DNA from: Caulobacter sp.
GTDB taxonomy: Bacteria; Pseudomonadota; Alphaproteobacteria; Caulobacterales; Caulobacteraceae
Direction: 5' to 3'
Length of the DNA stretch: 58,525 nt
Assembly: GCA_028291055.1 (NCBI GenBank)
Contig: JAQGIP010000014.1
Coordinates: 1-58,525 of the forward strand
A program made the translations under genes and the position numbers. Below, in pieces: positions 42,614 through 52,208 of this stretch (the first letter of the stretch is position 1; each line of letters starts with the position of its first letter). The notes below the pieces were generated by a model that saw nothing but the letters and a program-made list of their open reading frames with translations, was not told where the DNA came from and ran no database searches.

Positions 42614-43014
42614 GCTTGGAACTCGTGCGAGGCCGGATCGACCCTGGGGTCCGGACTCAATAAGAATCAATCACCCCCACACATCCGCTCATCCCCGCGC
42701 AGGCGGGGACCCAGGCTTTTTAGCCAAGGCTTGCGGGGTCTGCTGAGCGGTCGGGGAGCGAAGCGGAAGGCCGCTGACCCTTGGTGTTCTTCGTGATCTT
42801 GGTGGTCGATCTTCAGAAGCGTTGAGACCGGGTCGGGCGCGGCCAGGATGGACCACCAAGCACACCAAGAACACGAAGGAGCCGAGCTGAGAGCGGATCC
42901 ACTTCGTGCTGACCGGGGTGGTGGGCTTGGCTTAGCCAGCAAAAACGCCTGGGTCCCGCCTGCGCGGGGATGAGCGGATGATTTTAGGGCCGCGCTTCCA
43001 ATTGGGTACGGACC
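42614..43014. repeat. Composite inverted repeat element, second copy
   Basis: 401 bases without a gene. Terminal motif (42643-42662, GGTCCGGACTCAA), outer arm beginning ATCCGCTCATCCCCGC (42683-42721), a GGTCGGGGAGCGAAGCGG block (42749-42766), inner arms 42779-42807 and 42851-42879 (reverse complements with four mismatches over 29 bases; the right arm starts GACCACCAAGCACACC), the inverted outer arm (42930-42980) and the inverted terminal motif 42998-43017. The same order of parts occurs at 29697-30095. The last base pairs overlap the pleD stop codon. Confidence 0.75.
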
Positions 43015-44379
43015 CTAAGCGGCGCGAGCGACCACCACGTTGCGGCCCGCCGCCTTGGCCTCATAGACCGCCGCGTCGGCGCGCTTGAGCAGGGCCTCGG
43101 GCTTGTCGCCCTCACCCGTTGTGGCCGCGACGCCGATGGAGATGGTCACGGTCAGCAGTTCGGAGCCGCCGAGCACGCGGAAAGGCGAGCCGGCGACGTG
43201 GCGGCGGATGCGCTCGGCGATGCGGTGGGCGTCTTCGAGCCGGGTGTCGGGCATGATCACGGTGAACTCCTCCCCGCCGTAGCGGCAGGGCAGATCCACG
43301 GCGCGCACGTTGGAGGCCAGGCGCACGGCGAATTCGCGTAAGACCTCGTCGCCCACATCGTGGCCGAAGCCGTCGTTGATCTTCTTGAAGTGGTCGATGT
43401 CGATCATCAGGGCGGCGACCGGGTCACCCCCGTGGGTGGCGCGCGTCACCAGGGCGGCCAGCTGGCCCACCATGTAGCGGCGGTTGTGCAGGCCGGTCAG
43501 CTGGTCGGTGACGGCCAGTTCCAGCGACTGATCGAGGTTGTCGCGCAGGAAGTCGGTGTAGCGCTTGTGCTTGATCTGGGTCCTGGCCCGGGCCGACAGC
43601 TCCTGGGGGTCGATCGGCTTGGTCAGGATGTCGTTGACGCCGATTTCCAGCGCCTTCACCAGCCGCGCGCGCTCGTCCACATCGACGATGGCCAGGATCG
43701 GCAGGTGGCGGGTGGCCTCGTCGGAGCGCACGGCCGCGGCGAAGCGCAGGCCGTCGAAGCCCTTGGCGGTGGCGTTGACGATGACCAGATCGACGGGGCC
43801 GCGGGCCGTGAGGATGGCCTTTTCGGGATCGCTCTCGACCACCGGGCGGTGTTCGCGTTGCAGTTCGGCCAGCACCCGCAGGGCCTGGCGTTCGTTGTCG
43901 TCGACGATCAGCACGCGCCCGCCGGTTCCGCCCAGGCGCGACGCCGCGCCGGCGATGACGCCCATGCGGCGGCCCGACGCCTCGCGTTGGCGCAGTTCGT
44001 CGATGATCAGTTTCAGCCTCGTCAGGCTGCGCACCCGGGCAAACAGCATGACGTCGTCGATGGGTTTGGTGAGGAATTCGTCGGCACCGGCTTCCAGGCC
44101 TGTGATGCGGTCGGCGCGTCCGTCCAGGGCCGTGACCAGCACGACGGGGATATGGCGGGTCTCGGGATCGTCCTTGAGCCGGCGGCAGACCTCGAAGCCG
44201 TCCAGGCCGGGCATCATCACGTCCAGCAGGATGATGTCGGGTTTTTCGGCCGCGGCGATGGCCAGGGCGGTGACGCCGTCGGGGGCGGTCAGGACGTCAT
44301 AATATTCGGCGGACAGTTTCGCCTCGAGCAGCCTGACGTTGGCTTCGATGTCATCGACGACGAGGATACGGGCGCTCAC
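43015..44379 (-). CDS. pleD: Response regulator diguanylate cyclase PleD
   Basis: 454 residues, GTG start. Receiver 1 (about 1-120) has phospho-acceptor D53 in IILLDVMMPGLDG; receiver 2 (about 155-270) has N202 where the Asp would be and serves as a dimerisation adaptor; then the GGDEF domain with G368-G-E-E-F372 and the inhibitory I-site R359-A-V-D362. All match the known PleD. It makes cyclic di-GMP at the stalked pole and drives the swarmer-to-stalked change, including holdfast and stalk formation. It lies 15 bases downstream of divK. Confidence 0.98.
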   Translation of the reverse strand: MSARILVVDDIEANVRLLEAKLSAEYYDVLTAPDGVTALAIAAAEKPDIILLDVMMPGLDGFEVCRRLKDDPETRHIPVVLVTALDGRADRITGLEAGADEFLTKPIDDVMLFARVRSLTRLKLIIDELRQREASGRRMGVIAGAASRLGGTGGRVLIVDDNERQALRVLAELQREHRPVVESDPEKAILTARGPVDLVIVNATAKGFDGLRFAAAVRSDEATRHLPILAIVDVDERARLVKALEIGVNDILTKPIDPQELSARARTQIKHKRYTDFLRDNLDQSLELAVTDQLTGLHNRRYMVGQLAALVTRATHGGDPVAALMIDIDHFKKINDGFGHDVGDEVLREFAVRLASNVRAVDLPCRYGGEEFTVIMPDTRLEDAHRIAERIRRHVAGSPFRVLGGSELLTVTISIGVAATTGEGDKPEALLKRADAAVYEAKAAGRNVVVARAA

Positions 44380-44394
44380 GGGGAGGCTGCCTCT

Positions 44395-44760
44395 CTAGTC
44401 CAGGAACTTACGCACGGTATCGAGGAAATGCGACACCGAGATGGGTTTGGAGATGTAGGCCTCGCAGCCGCCCTCGCGGATACGCTCCTCATCGCCCTTC
44501 ATGGCGAACGCGGTCACCGCGATCACCGGGATGTGGGAGAGGTCGTCGTCCTCCTTCAGCCACTTGGTGACCTCCAGCCCGGAGATCTCCGGCAGCTGAA
44601 TATCCATGATAATCAGGTCGGGATGATGTTCCCGGGCGATGGCGAGCGCCTGCAAACCCTCGCGGGTCTGCAGGGTTTCATAACCCTGCGCCTCGAGGAG
44701 GTCGTGGAAGAGCTTCATATTGAGCTCGTTATCCTCGACGATGAGGACCTTCTTGCTCAT
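44395..44760 (-). CDS. divK: Single-domain response regulator DivK
   Basis: 121 residues, a stand-alone receiver. D53 ([13 protein letters not shown]) is the phospho-acceptor, with acidic E9/D10, T82 ([11 protein letters not shown]) and K104 (YISKPIS) in the expected places. In Caulobacter DivK is phosphorylated by DivJ and dephosphorylated by PleC and acts on the DivL-CckA branch that controls CtrA. It is upstream of pleD on one transcript. Confidence 0.98.
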   Translation of the reverse strand: MSKKVLIVEDNELNMKLFHDLLEAQGYETLQTREGLQALAIAREHHPDLIIMDIQLPEISGLEVTKWLKEDDDLSHIPVIAVTAFAMKGDEERIREGGCEAYISKPISVSHFLDTVRKFLD

Positions 44761-44838
44761 GCGGATCCCGGAACCCCAATGGGCGGCCGCGCATGGGCGC
44801 GGACGACTCTTTGCCAGCGTTCAATCGCACGAATATCC

Positions 44839-44853
44839 TTAAAGCCGTCTTAT
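44839..44853. promoter_or_regulatory. CtrA-box-like sequence upstream of divK
   Basis: TTAA-AGCCGTC-TTAT matches TTAA-N7-TTAA except for the last base and lies 79 bases upstream of the divK start, overlapping the start codon of the divergent HAD gene. divK belongs to the CtrA circuit in Caulobacter, so the site is plausible, but a single imperfect match proves little. Confidence 0.4.
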
Positions 44854-45511
44854 GCCTGATTTCATCCCGCCCCCGACCGATCTGCAAGCCGCCCCGGTGC
44901 ATCCCGGCGCGCCGCTGGTGATCGTCGACGTGGACGAGGTGATCGCCCATTTCATGAGGGGGTTCGGGGTGTTCATCGCCCGCCAGGGCTACGATTTCCG
45001 GGTCGACCGATTCGCCCTGTTCCAGAACATCTACCGTCCGGGCGAGACCGAGCCGGTGGACATGACCATCGGGCGAGAGCTGTTCGACGGCTTCTTCCGC
45101 GACGGATCGGGGGATCTGGAGCCCGCGATCGGCGCGGCCGACGCCCTGGCCAGCCTGTCGACGAAAGCCGGCGTGCTGATTCTCACCAATGCCCCCGATT
45201 GCGGGCGCGAGGCGCGCGGCGCCTGGCTGAAGACCCACGGCTTCGACTATCCGCTGATCCTCAATTCCAGCCTTAAAGGTCCGGCGGTGGCGTCGCTGGC
45301 CGCGCGCACCAGCGGACGCGTCGCCTTCATCGACGACCTGCTGCCCAACCTCGAATCGGTGGCGGAGCACGCGCCCGCCGTCGCCCGCTTCCAGATGGTG
45401 GCCGACGAGCGGCTGCGGCCCATGGCGCCCGCCGCGCCGGAGCGGCATACACGCCACGACGACTGGCCCACCATGAAGCGCGCCATCGCGCGTGCGATCG
45501 GAACCGCATGA
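44852..45511 (+). CDS. HAD-superfamily hydrolase
   Basis: 219 residues. The catalytic D26-V-D28 lies in VIVDVDEVIAHF; motif 2 is ILTNAP near 110; a Lys (SSLKGPAV) and FIDDLLPN near 156 give motifs 3 and 4. Phosphatase-type enzyme; the cap lies between motifs 1 and 2. It is divergent from divK and overlaps the ROK kinase gene (ATGA at 45508-45511). The pairing with a sugar kinase suggests carbohydrate phosphate metabolism, which is inference. Confidence 0.85.
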   Translation: MPDFIPPPTDLQAAPVHPGAPLVIVDVDEVIAHFMRGFGVFIARQGYDFRVDRFALFQNIYRPGETEPVDMTIGRELFDGFFRDGSGDLEPAIGAADALASLSTKAGVLILTNAPDCGREARGAWLKTHGFDYPLILNSSLKGPAVASLAARTSGRVAFIDDLLPNLESVAEHAPAVARFQMVADERLRPMAPAAPERHTRHDDWPTMKRAIARAIGTA

Positions 45512-46410
45512 TCCGTATCGGGGTAGATTTCGGCGGCACCAAGATCGAGGTGGCCGCGCTGTCGGACGACGGCCGCATCGTCGCGCGCAAACGCGACGCC
45601 AACCCCGGCGAGTATAGAGCCGCGGTCGAACGGGTGACGTCCCTGATTCGCGAAGTCGAGGGCGAGGCCGGCGACAAGGCCAAGGCGATCGGCATGGGGG
45701 TGCCCGGCTCGGTGTCGCCTAAGACCGGCATGCTAAGGAACGCCAACTCCACCTGGCTAAACGGCAAGCCGTTCCGCGAAGACCTGCAAAAGGCGCTGGG
45801 CCGTCCGGTCCGGCTGGCCAATGACGCCAACTGTTTTGCCCTGTCGGAAGCCAGCGACGGCGCGGCGGCGGGCGCGGGCGTGGTGTTCGGGGTGATCATC
45901 GGCACCGGTTGCGGCGGCGGGGTGGTGGTGAACGGCAAGGCCCTGGACGGGATCAACGGCATCGCCGGCGAATGGGGCCACACGCCGCTGCCCTGGGCGT
46001 CGGGCGGCGAAATCCCCGGACATGTCTGCTGGTGCGGACGGCCCAACTGCCTGGAGACCTGGGTCGCGGGGTCCGGCTTCGTGGCCGACTACCAGCGCGC
46101 CACGGGCGTGAAGCTGCCGGGCGGCGATATCTCCAAGGCCGCCGAGGCCGGAGAGCCCGAAGCCGTCGCGGCGCTGGAGCGCTACATCGACCGGTTGGGC
46201 CGGGCCCTGGCCATGGTTTGCGACATCCTCGATCCGGACGTCATCGTGCTGGGCGGCGGCATGTCCAATGTCGAGGCGCTCTACGCCCGCGTGCCCGAGG
46301 TTACCGCCCGCTGGGCCTTCTCCGACGTGTTCGAGACCCAGATCGTCCAGGCCAAGCACGGCGACTCCTCCGGCGTGCGCGGCGCCGCCTGGCTCTGGCC
46401 CCTGGAATAG
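45508..46410 (+). CDS. ROK-family sugar kinase
   Basis: 300 residues. Phosphorylates a hexose such as fructose or N-acetylglucosamine. ATP-binding IGVDFGGTKIEVA at the N-terminus; NANSTWLNGKPF and LANDANCFALSE; the ROK zinc-site signature HVCWCGRPNCLETW (CxCG...C plus upstream His), then VIVLGGGMSN. Full length. It overlaps the HAD gene and is followed five bases later by the DNA polymerase IV gene. Confidence 0.92.
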   Translation: MIRIGVDFGGTKIEVAALSDDGRIVARKRDANPGEYRAAVERVTSLIREVEGEAGDKAKAIGMGVPGSVSPKTGMLRNANSTWLNGKPFREDLQKALGRPVRLANDANCFALSEASDGAAAGAGVVFGVIIGTGCGGGVVVNGKALDGINGIAGEWGHTPLPWASGGEIPGHVCWCGRPNCLETWVAGSGFVADYQRATGVKLPGGDISKAAEAGEPEAVAALERYIDRLGRALAMVCDILDPDVIVLGGGMSNVEALYARVPEVTARWAFSDVFETQIVQAKHGDSSGVRGAAWLWPLE

Positions 46411-46415
46411 CCGTC

Positions 46416-47714
46416 ATGAAGGCCCTCTGCCGCGACTGTCTGTGGGTGGGCGAGACGGCGGTGAAGCGTTGCCCCAACTGCGGCTCGCCGCGCATCCTGG
46501 CGCATGCGGAGCTGGCCAGCCTGTCCATGGCCCATATGGACTGCGACGCCTTCTATGCGTCGGTGGAGAAGCGTGACGACCCGTCCCTGCGCGACAAGGC
46601 GCTGATCGTCGGCGGCGGCAAGCGCGGCGTGGTCACCACCTGCTGCTACATCGCCCGGATGAGCGGGGTGCGCTCGGCCATGCCGATGTTCAAGGCGCGC
46701 AAGCTCTGCCCCGAAGCGGTGATCATCCCGCCGGACTTCAGCAAATACCGTGCGGCCAGCAAGGACATCTTCGGCCGCGTCGCCCTGCTGACGCCCCTGG
46801 TCCAGCCGCTGTCGCTGGATGAGGCCTGGATCGACCTGTCCGGAACCGAGCGCCTGCATGGCGCGCCGCCGGCCTACATCCTGGCCAAGCTACAAAGGGA
46901 GATCGAGGCGGAGGTGGGCCTGACGGTCTCCATCGGCCTGGCGCCCAACAAGTTCCTGGCCAAGATCGCGTCGGACATCGACAAGCCGCGCGGCTTTTCG
47001 GTGATCGGCGCTCACGAGGGCGAGGCCTTCCTAGCGCCGCGGCCCGTGTCCATCCTGCCCGGCGTGGGCCCGGCCTTCGTCAAGACGCTGGAGCAGGCCG
47101 GCTACCGCACCGTCGGCGACCTGGCCCGCGCCGAGCCCAAGGCGCTGGCCACCCAGTTCGGCGCCTATGGCCTGCGCCTGTCGCAACTCGCCCACGCCCG
47201 CGACAGCCGGGCGGTCGATCCCGACCAGGTGCGCAAGACCATCAGCTGCGAGACCACCTTCTTCGACGACCTGACCGCCATTTCCGACCTGGAGGACCAG
47301 CTTTGGCCCCTATGCGAGCGGGTCGGCAAGCAGGCCCGGGCCGGCGGCGTGGCCGGGCGGGTGGCGACGCTGAAGCTGCGCACCACCGACTTCAGGATCA
47401 TCACCCGGCGGCGCACCCTGCCCGTGCCGATCCAGACTGCGCGCACCCTGTTCAACGTCGCGCGCGAACTGCTGGCCGTGGAGGCGCACGGCGTGCCCTA
47501 CCGCCTGATCGGCGCCGGGCTATCGGACTTCGTGGATGCGGCGGAAGCGGACTCCGACTTCTTCGGTGGCGATGAGCGCAAGACGCTGAAGAACGAGCAG
47601 ACCATCGACACCCTGCGGGCCAGGTTCGGCGCCGGTGCGGTGGTCACCGGCCGGGCGCTAAAGCACGAAGAACGCAAGCCGGCCGCGCAAAGGCCCGGTG
47701 AGCCCAAGCGTTGA
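46416..47714 (+). CDS. dinB: DNA polymerase IV (Y family) with N-terminal zinc ribbon
   Basis: 432 residues. Residues 1-25 carry CRDC...CPNC, a zinc-ribbon-like extension. Then the Y-family core: MDCDAFYASVEKRDD with the metal Asp pair, PLSLDEAWIDLSG with the catalytic Asp-Glu, GLAPNKFLAKIASDIDKPRG, helix-hairpin-helix VSILPGVGPAFVKTLEQAGY, and the little-finger domain to the end. A translesion polymerase. The C-terminus lacks an obvious beta-clamp motif of QLxLF type. It is five bases after the ROK kinase gene. Confidence 0.94.
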   Translation: MKALCRDCLWVGETAVKRCPNCGSPRILAHAELASLSMAHMDCDAFYASVEKRDDPSLRDKALIVGGGKRGVVTTCCYIARMSGVRSAMPMFKARKLCPEAVIIPPDFSKYRAASKDIFGRVALLTPLVQPLSLDEAWIDLSGTERLHGAPPAYILAKLQREIEAEVGLTVSIGLAPNKFLAKIASDIDKPRGFSVIGAHEGEAFLAPRPVSILPGVGPAFVKTLEQAGYRTVGDLARAEPKALATQFGAYGLRLSQLAHARDSRAVDPDQVRKTISCETTFFDDLTAISDLEDQLWPLCERVGKQARAGGVAGRVATLKLRTTDFRIITRRRTLPVPIQTARTLFNVARELLAVEAHGVPYRLIGAGLSDFVDAAEADSDFFGGDERKTLKNEQTIDTLRARFGAGAVVTGRALKHEERKPAAQRPGEPKR

Positions 47715-47764
47715 TCGTCACGGTCAAGATTTTCGGCCCCCCCGATCGGCGCTAGCGTCGCGCC

Positions 47765-48820
47765 ATGACGATGTTCCCCGAAGACCTCGACCGCGGCTAT
47801 CGCATCCAGGCGGCCGCCTGCCGCAACCTCGGATCGGCCTTTTCGGGGGACCTGCTCGAACGCGCCGCCGACGGCGCGCTCGGCGACCTGAGGGATCTGC
47901 ACAGGCCGTGGCTGGAGGCCTCGACCCGCAAGACCTTCGAGGACGCCACGCCGCTGCGCTTCCTGGGCGCGTTGCATCACCTGACCCTCACCGGCGCCGC
48001 GCCCGACCTGGCCGCTCAATATCCGGCCGCCAAGCCGGACACCGACTGGCCGGCATTGATCGGCGCCGCCAAACAGGCCGTCGTCGAACACCACGACGCC
48101 ATCGCGGCCTTCATGACCTCGCCGCCCCAGACCAATGAGGTGCGCCGTTCGCTCTGCCTGGTCGGCGGCTACCTGACCCTGGCCGCTGCGACCGGACTGC
48201 CCCTGCGCTGTCTGGAGATCGGGGCCAGCGCGGGACTGAACGTCAACTGGGACCGCTACGCCTACCGTTTCGGCGAAGCGACGTGGGGCGATCCCGCCTC
48301 GCCGGTCCAGATCGCGGGCGACTGGGACGGCCCGCCTCCGCCGCTGCCCGCCGCCACGGTGGCCGAGCGCGAGGCCTGCGACGTGGCGCCCGTCGACATA
48401 ACCGACGAGGCCAACGCGCTTCGCCTCCAGGCCTATGTCTGGCCCGACCAGCTGGATCGGCTGGAACGCCTGCGCGCCGCCATCGCCATGGCCCGGCAGA
48501 GCGGCCTACACGTAGAAAAGGCGGACGCCGCCATTTGGGTCGCCGCACGCTTGGCGCCACGAGACGGCGTCGCCACCGTCCTCGTCCATTCGGTGATGTG
48601 GCAGTATATGCCCGCCGAAACCCAAGCGTCGATTCTGGCCACGCTGGCCCGCGCCGCCGCCGCCGCGACGCCGAGCGCGCCCGTCGCACACCTCTCCATG
48701 GAGCCCGATCCGGCCAACATGGCCCAGATGCAGGTGCGACTCACCCTCTGGCCCGGCGGGGAGGAAAAGCTGCTGGCGGAGGTCCATCCGCACGGCGCCA
48801 GCGTCCGCTGGCTCGCCTGA
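47765..48820 (+). CDS. DUF2332-family protein
   Basis: 351 residues. DUF2332 features: RCLEIGASAGLNVNWDRYAY, VAPVDITDEANALRLQAYVW, and VLVHSVMWQYMPAE. The LEIGASAGLN glycine-rich segment suggests a Rossmann fold like that of methyltransferases, although the family has no assigned reaction. Cytoplasmic. Stands alone between dinB and clpS. Confidence 0.82.
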   Translation: MTMFPEDLDRGYRIQAAACRNLGSAFSGDLLERAADGALGDLRDLHRPWLEASTRKTFEDATPLRFLGALHHLTLTGAAPDLAAQYPAAKPDTDWPALIGAAKQAVVEHHDAIAAFMTSPPQTNEVRRSLCLVGGYLTLAAATGLPLRCLEIGASAGLNVNWDRYAYRFGEATWGDPASPVQIAGDWDGPPPPLPAATVAEREACDVAPVDITDEANALRLQAYVWPDQLDRLERLRAAIAMARQSGLHVEKADAAIWVAARLAPRDGVATVLVHSVMWQYMPAETQASILATLARAAAAATPSAPVAHLSMEPDPANMAQMQVRLTLWPGGEEKLLAEVHPHGASVRWLA

Positions 48821-48952
48821 AGGGGCTTATTTCGGGTGGACCGCGCTTATTCAGCGCAGGTCACGCGCTCGGCACTTCCATACGGCCGATCTTATCATAT
48901 CTAATCCAGCGAAGCGGCGGGACGTCCTGTCCCGTCCGGAGCGGAATGCGGA

Positions 48953-49282
48953 ATGCCACAACGGAAGGCCGGCGATAACGATATCGACTCGGGTTCGGCG
49001 ATCGTCACGCAGACGAAGCCGAAAACGGCGAAGCCTTCCCTGTACCGCGTGCTGATCTTGAACGACGACTACACTCCCATGGAGTTCGTCGTTTACGTGC
49101 TTGAGCGTTTTTTCAACAAGTCGCGCGAAGATGCGACCCGGATCATGCTCCACGTGCACCAGCATGGCGTCGGCGTGTGCGGCGTCTTCACCTACGAAGT
49201 CGCCGAGACAAAGGTTGCCCAGGTCATCGACTCGGCGCGGCGCAACCAACATCCGCTCCAGTGCACTATGGAAAAGGATTGA
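48953..49282 (+). CDS. clpS: ClpS adaptor of the ClpAP protease
   Basis: 109 residues. The N-degron pocket is visible: [20 protein letters not shown], and [20 protein letters not shown]. It delivers substrates with N-end-rule signals to ClpA. The N-terminal 35 residues form the flexible extension seen in alphaproteobacterial ClpS. clpA begins 11 bases after its stop, so the two are cotranscribed. Confidence 0.96.
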   Translation: MPQRKAGDNDIDSGSAIVTQTKPKTAKPSLYRVLILNDDYTPMEFVVYVLERFFNKSREDATRIMLHVHQHGVGVCGVFTYEVAETKVAQVIDSARRNQHPLQCTMEKD

Positions 49283-49292
49283 GAGGCCGCAT

Positions 49293-51605
49293 TTGCCATC
49301 TTTTTCGCGAAATCTCGAAGAGTCCCTGCATCGCGCCGTGGCTTACGCCAACCAGCGAAAGCATGAGTATGCGACCCTGGAGCACCTGCTCCTCTCGCTC
49401 GCCGACGACGGCGATGCGGCGGGTGTCATGCGCGCCTGCGACGTGGACCTGACCGCGCTCAAGAAGAGCCTGGTCAACTATATCGACGTGGAACTGAAGT
49501 CCCTCATCGTCGAAGACGAGGAGGACGCCAAGCCGACCGCCGGCTTCCAGCGCGTGATCCAGCGCGCGGTGATCCACGTCCAGTCCTCCGGCCGCGAGGA
49601 AGTCACCGGCGCCAATGTGCTGGTGGCCATCTTCTCCGAGCGCGAGAGCCATGCCGCCTACTTCCTGCAAGAGCAGGACATGACGCGGTACGACGCGGTG
49701 AACTTCATCGCCCACGGCATCGCCAAGAAGGCCGGGGCTTCGGAGCCCAAGACCGTCAAGGGCGCCTCGGACGACGAGGACAAGCCCGCCGTGAAGACCG
49801 GCGGCGAGGCGCTCGAGGCCTACTGCGTCGACCTCAACGAGAAGGCCCGGCAGGGCAAGGTCGATCCGCTGATCGGCCGTCACGCCGAGGTGGAACGCTG
49901 CATCCAGATCCTCTGCCGGCGGACCAAGAACAACCCGCTGCTGGTGGGCGACCCGGGCGTCGGCAAGACCGCCATCGCCGAAGGCCTGGCGCGCAAGATC
50001 ATCAACAACGACGTGCCCGAGGTTCTGATCGGCGCCACCATCTTCTCGATGGACATGGGCGCCCTGCTGGCCGGGACCCGTTATCGCGGCGACTTCGAGG
50101 AACGCGTCAAGCAGGTGGTCAAGGAGCTCGAGCAGCACCCCAACGCCATCCTGTTCATCGACGAGATCCACACGGTGATCGGCGCCGGCGCCACGTCCGG
50201 CGGGGCCATGGATGCGTCCAACCTGCTGAAGCCGGCCCTGGCCAGCGGCAGCCTGCGCTGCATGGGTTCGACCACCTACAAGGAATACCGCCAGCACTTC
50301 GAGAAGGACCGCGCCCTGGTGCGCCGGTTCCAGAAGATCGACGTGAACGAGCCCACGATCGAGGACACCATCAAGATCCTCAAGGGCCTGAAGATCTACT
50401 ACGAGGAATTCCACAAGCTGAAATACACCGCCGAGGCCATCAAGGCGGCGGTGGACCTGTCGGCGAAATACATCACCGACCGCAAGCTGCCGGACAAGGC
50501 GATCGACGTGATCGACGAAGCCGGGGCCAGCCAGATGCTGGTGACGGAATCCAAGCGCAAGAAGACCATAGGCGTGAAGGAGATCGAGGCCGTCGTCGCC
50601 AAGATCGCCCGCATCCCGCCGAAGTCGGTGTCCAAGTCCGACACCGAGTCGCTGAAGCAGCTTGAAGTCGATCTGAAGCGGGCTGTGTTTGGTCAGGACG
50701 AAGCCCTGGCCCAGCTGTCCAGCGCCATGAAGATGGCCCGGGCCGGCCTGCGCGATCCCAACAAGCCGATCGGCAGCTATCTGTTCTCCGGCCCCACGGG
50801 CGTCGGCAAGACGGAAGCGGCCCGTCAGCTGGCCTCGACGCTGGGCATCGAACTGCTGCGCTTCGACATGTCGGAATATATGGAGCGCCACACGGTCAGC
50901 CGCCTGATCGGCGCGCCCCCCGGCTATGTCGGCTACGATCAAGGCGGTCAGCTGACCGACGCGGTCGACCAGCATCCGCACGCCGTCGTCCTGCTGGACG
51001 AGATCGAGAAGGCCCACGCCGACGTCTACAACATACTCCTCCAAGTGATGGACCACGGGGTGCTGACGGACGCCAACGGCAAGAAGGTCGACTTCCGCAA
51101 CGTGGTCCTGATCATGACCACCAACGCGGGCGCCGCCGACAGCCAGCGCAACACCATCGGCTTCGGCCGTGGCAAGGCGGACGGCGAGTCGGAGGAAGCG
51201 ATCAAGCGCATCTTCACGCCGGAATTCCGGAACCGTCTCGACGCGGTGGTGGCCTTCAAGCCGCTGACGCAGGAGATCATCCGGATGGTGGTGCAGAAGT
51301 TCGTCATCCAGCTGGAAGTTCAGCTGGCCGACCGTAACGTCACCATCGAGACCACCGACGAGGCGGCCGACTGGCTGGCCAAGAACGGCTTCGACGAACT
51401 CTACGGCGCCCGGCCCCTGGCCCGGGTCATCCAGGAGCATATCAAGAAGCCGCTCGCCGACGACATCCTGTTCGGGCGTCTGCAGCGCGGCGGCCACGTC
51501 AAGGTGGTGCTCAAGGACGGCAAGATCGCCTTCGAGTTCGAGGTCGATGAGGAGCCCCGCAAGCCGGGCGCCCCTGAAATCGAAGAACCGGCGCTGGCGG
51601 TCTAG
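49293..51605 (+). CDS. clpA: ATP-dependent Clp protease ATPase subunit ClpA
   Basis: 770 residues from a TTG at 49293 ([19 protein letters not shown]), the normal beginning of the family; GAGAGG lies seven bases upstream. Order: N-domain (1-145), first AAA+ with [13 protein letters not shown] and [11 protein letters not shown], second AAA+ with [15 protein letters not shown] and [12 protein letters not shown], then the C-terminal small domain. It unfolds substrates for ClpP; clpP is not in the window. Coupled to clpS. Confidence 0.97.
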   Translation: MPSFSRNLEESLHRAVAYANQRKHEYATLEHLLLSLADDGDAAGVMRACDVDLTALKKSLVNYIDVELKSLIVEDEEDAKPTAGFQRVIQRAVIHVQSSGREEVTGANVLVAIFSERESHAAYFLQEQDMTRYDAVNFIAHGIAKKAGASEPKTVKGASDDEDKPAVKTGGEALEAYCVDLNEKARQGKVDPLIGRHAEVERCIQILCRRTKNNPLLVGDPGVGKTAIAEGLARKIINNDVPEVLIGATIFSMDMGALLAGTRYRGDFEERVKQVVKELEQHPNAILFIDEIHTVIGAGATSGGAMDASNLLKPALASGSLRCMGSTTYKEYRQHFEKDRALVRRFQKIDVNEPTIEDTIKILKGLKIYYEEFHKLKYTAEAIKAAVDLSAKYITDRKLPDKAIDVIDEAGASQMLVTESKRKKTIGVKEIEAVVAKIARIPPKSVSKSDTESLKQLEVDLKRAVFGQDEALAQLSSAMKMARAGLRDPNKPIGSYLFSGPTGVGKTEAARQLASTLGIELLRFDMSEYMERHTVSRLIGAPPGYVGYDQGGQLTDAVDQHPHAVVLLDEIEKAHADVYNILLQVMDHGVLTDANGKKVDFRNVVLIMTTNAGAADSQRNTIGFGRGKADGESEEAIKRIFTPEFRNRLDAVVAFKPLTQEIIRMVVQKFVIQLEVQLADRNVTIETTDEAADWLAKNGFDELYGARPLARVIQEHIKKPLADDILFGRLQRGGHVKVVLKDGKIAFEFEVDEEPRKPGAPEIEEPALAV

Positions 51606-51610
51606 CCTCG

Positions 51611-52192
51611 GTGCTGCTTCCGATCCTGGCGGCGGCCGCCACGCTGGTCCTCAGCGAGCGGCCGCCGGAACTGGTCAAGGCCGGCGGGGCGCAGGCCTAC
51701 GCGGTCTGGCTGCGCGGCCAGGTTCTGGACACCGACGCCCATTTCACCGGCAAGGGCGTCTGCGCGGACGCCAAGGTGAGCGAAGCCGAGCCGCCTCACA
51801 TCGAGGTTCTGCGGCCGCCCAATGGAAAGGCCGGCGCGCTTGTTCTCGAGCGGTTGGCGTTCAGCGGCTGCGGCCATGGCTGGCTCATCAACATCGCGGT
51901 GGGCACGACCGGCGGCGGCTGGTCGGCCGCACCCATGCTGCCCGGTGAAAGCCAGGCCGGCTTCCTCCTCCAGAACGATGTGTTGAAGACGCTGGTCCCG
52001 GCGGTCCGGAAGGTCAGTGCGGGTTGCAACCGCCTGGACTGGAGCGAAGTCAAGCTCACCACCCCGCCCAACAAGGCGGGCGTCTGGGCCGAGGCCTGGT
52101 CGATCAACGCCTGCGGCAGGCCGGTCAACCTGACGCTGACCTTCACGCCGGGGGCGAATGGCGGGACGGATTACGCGGTAAAGAGCCGCTAG
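51611..52192 (+). CDS. Secreted protein of unknown function
   Basis: 193 residues from a GTG six bases after clpA. Short N-terminal hydrophobic stretch (MLLPILAAAATLVLS) that could be a signal peptide. The rest is strand-rich, with four Cys (KGVCADAKV, FSGCGHGW, SAGCNRLDW, SINACGRPV) likely to pair in the periplasm. No family recognised. It may be transcribed with clpA by readthrough, but no functional link is evident. Confidence 0.7.
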   Translation: MLLPILAAAATLVLSERPPELVKAGGAQAYAVWLRGQVLDTDAHFTGKGVCADAKVSEAEPPHIEVLRPPNGKAGALVLERLAFSGCGHGWLINIAVGTTGGGWSAAPMLPGESQAGFLLQNDVLKTLVPAVRKVSAGCNRLDWSEVKLTTPPNKAGVWAEAWSINACGRPVNLTLTFTPGANGGTDYAVKSR

Positions 52193-52208
52193 CCCTCAGA
52201 CAGGTTTG

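Noticed and set aside
49266..51497. Minus-strand frame of 743 codons opposite clpA
   Set aside because: Same antisense artefact; the plus strand carries both AAA+ modules with intact motifs.
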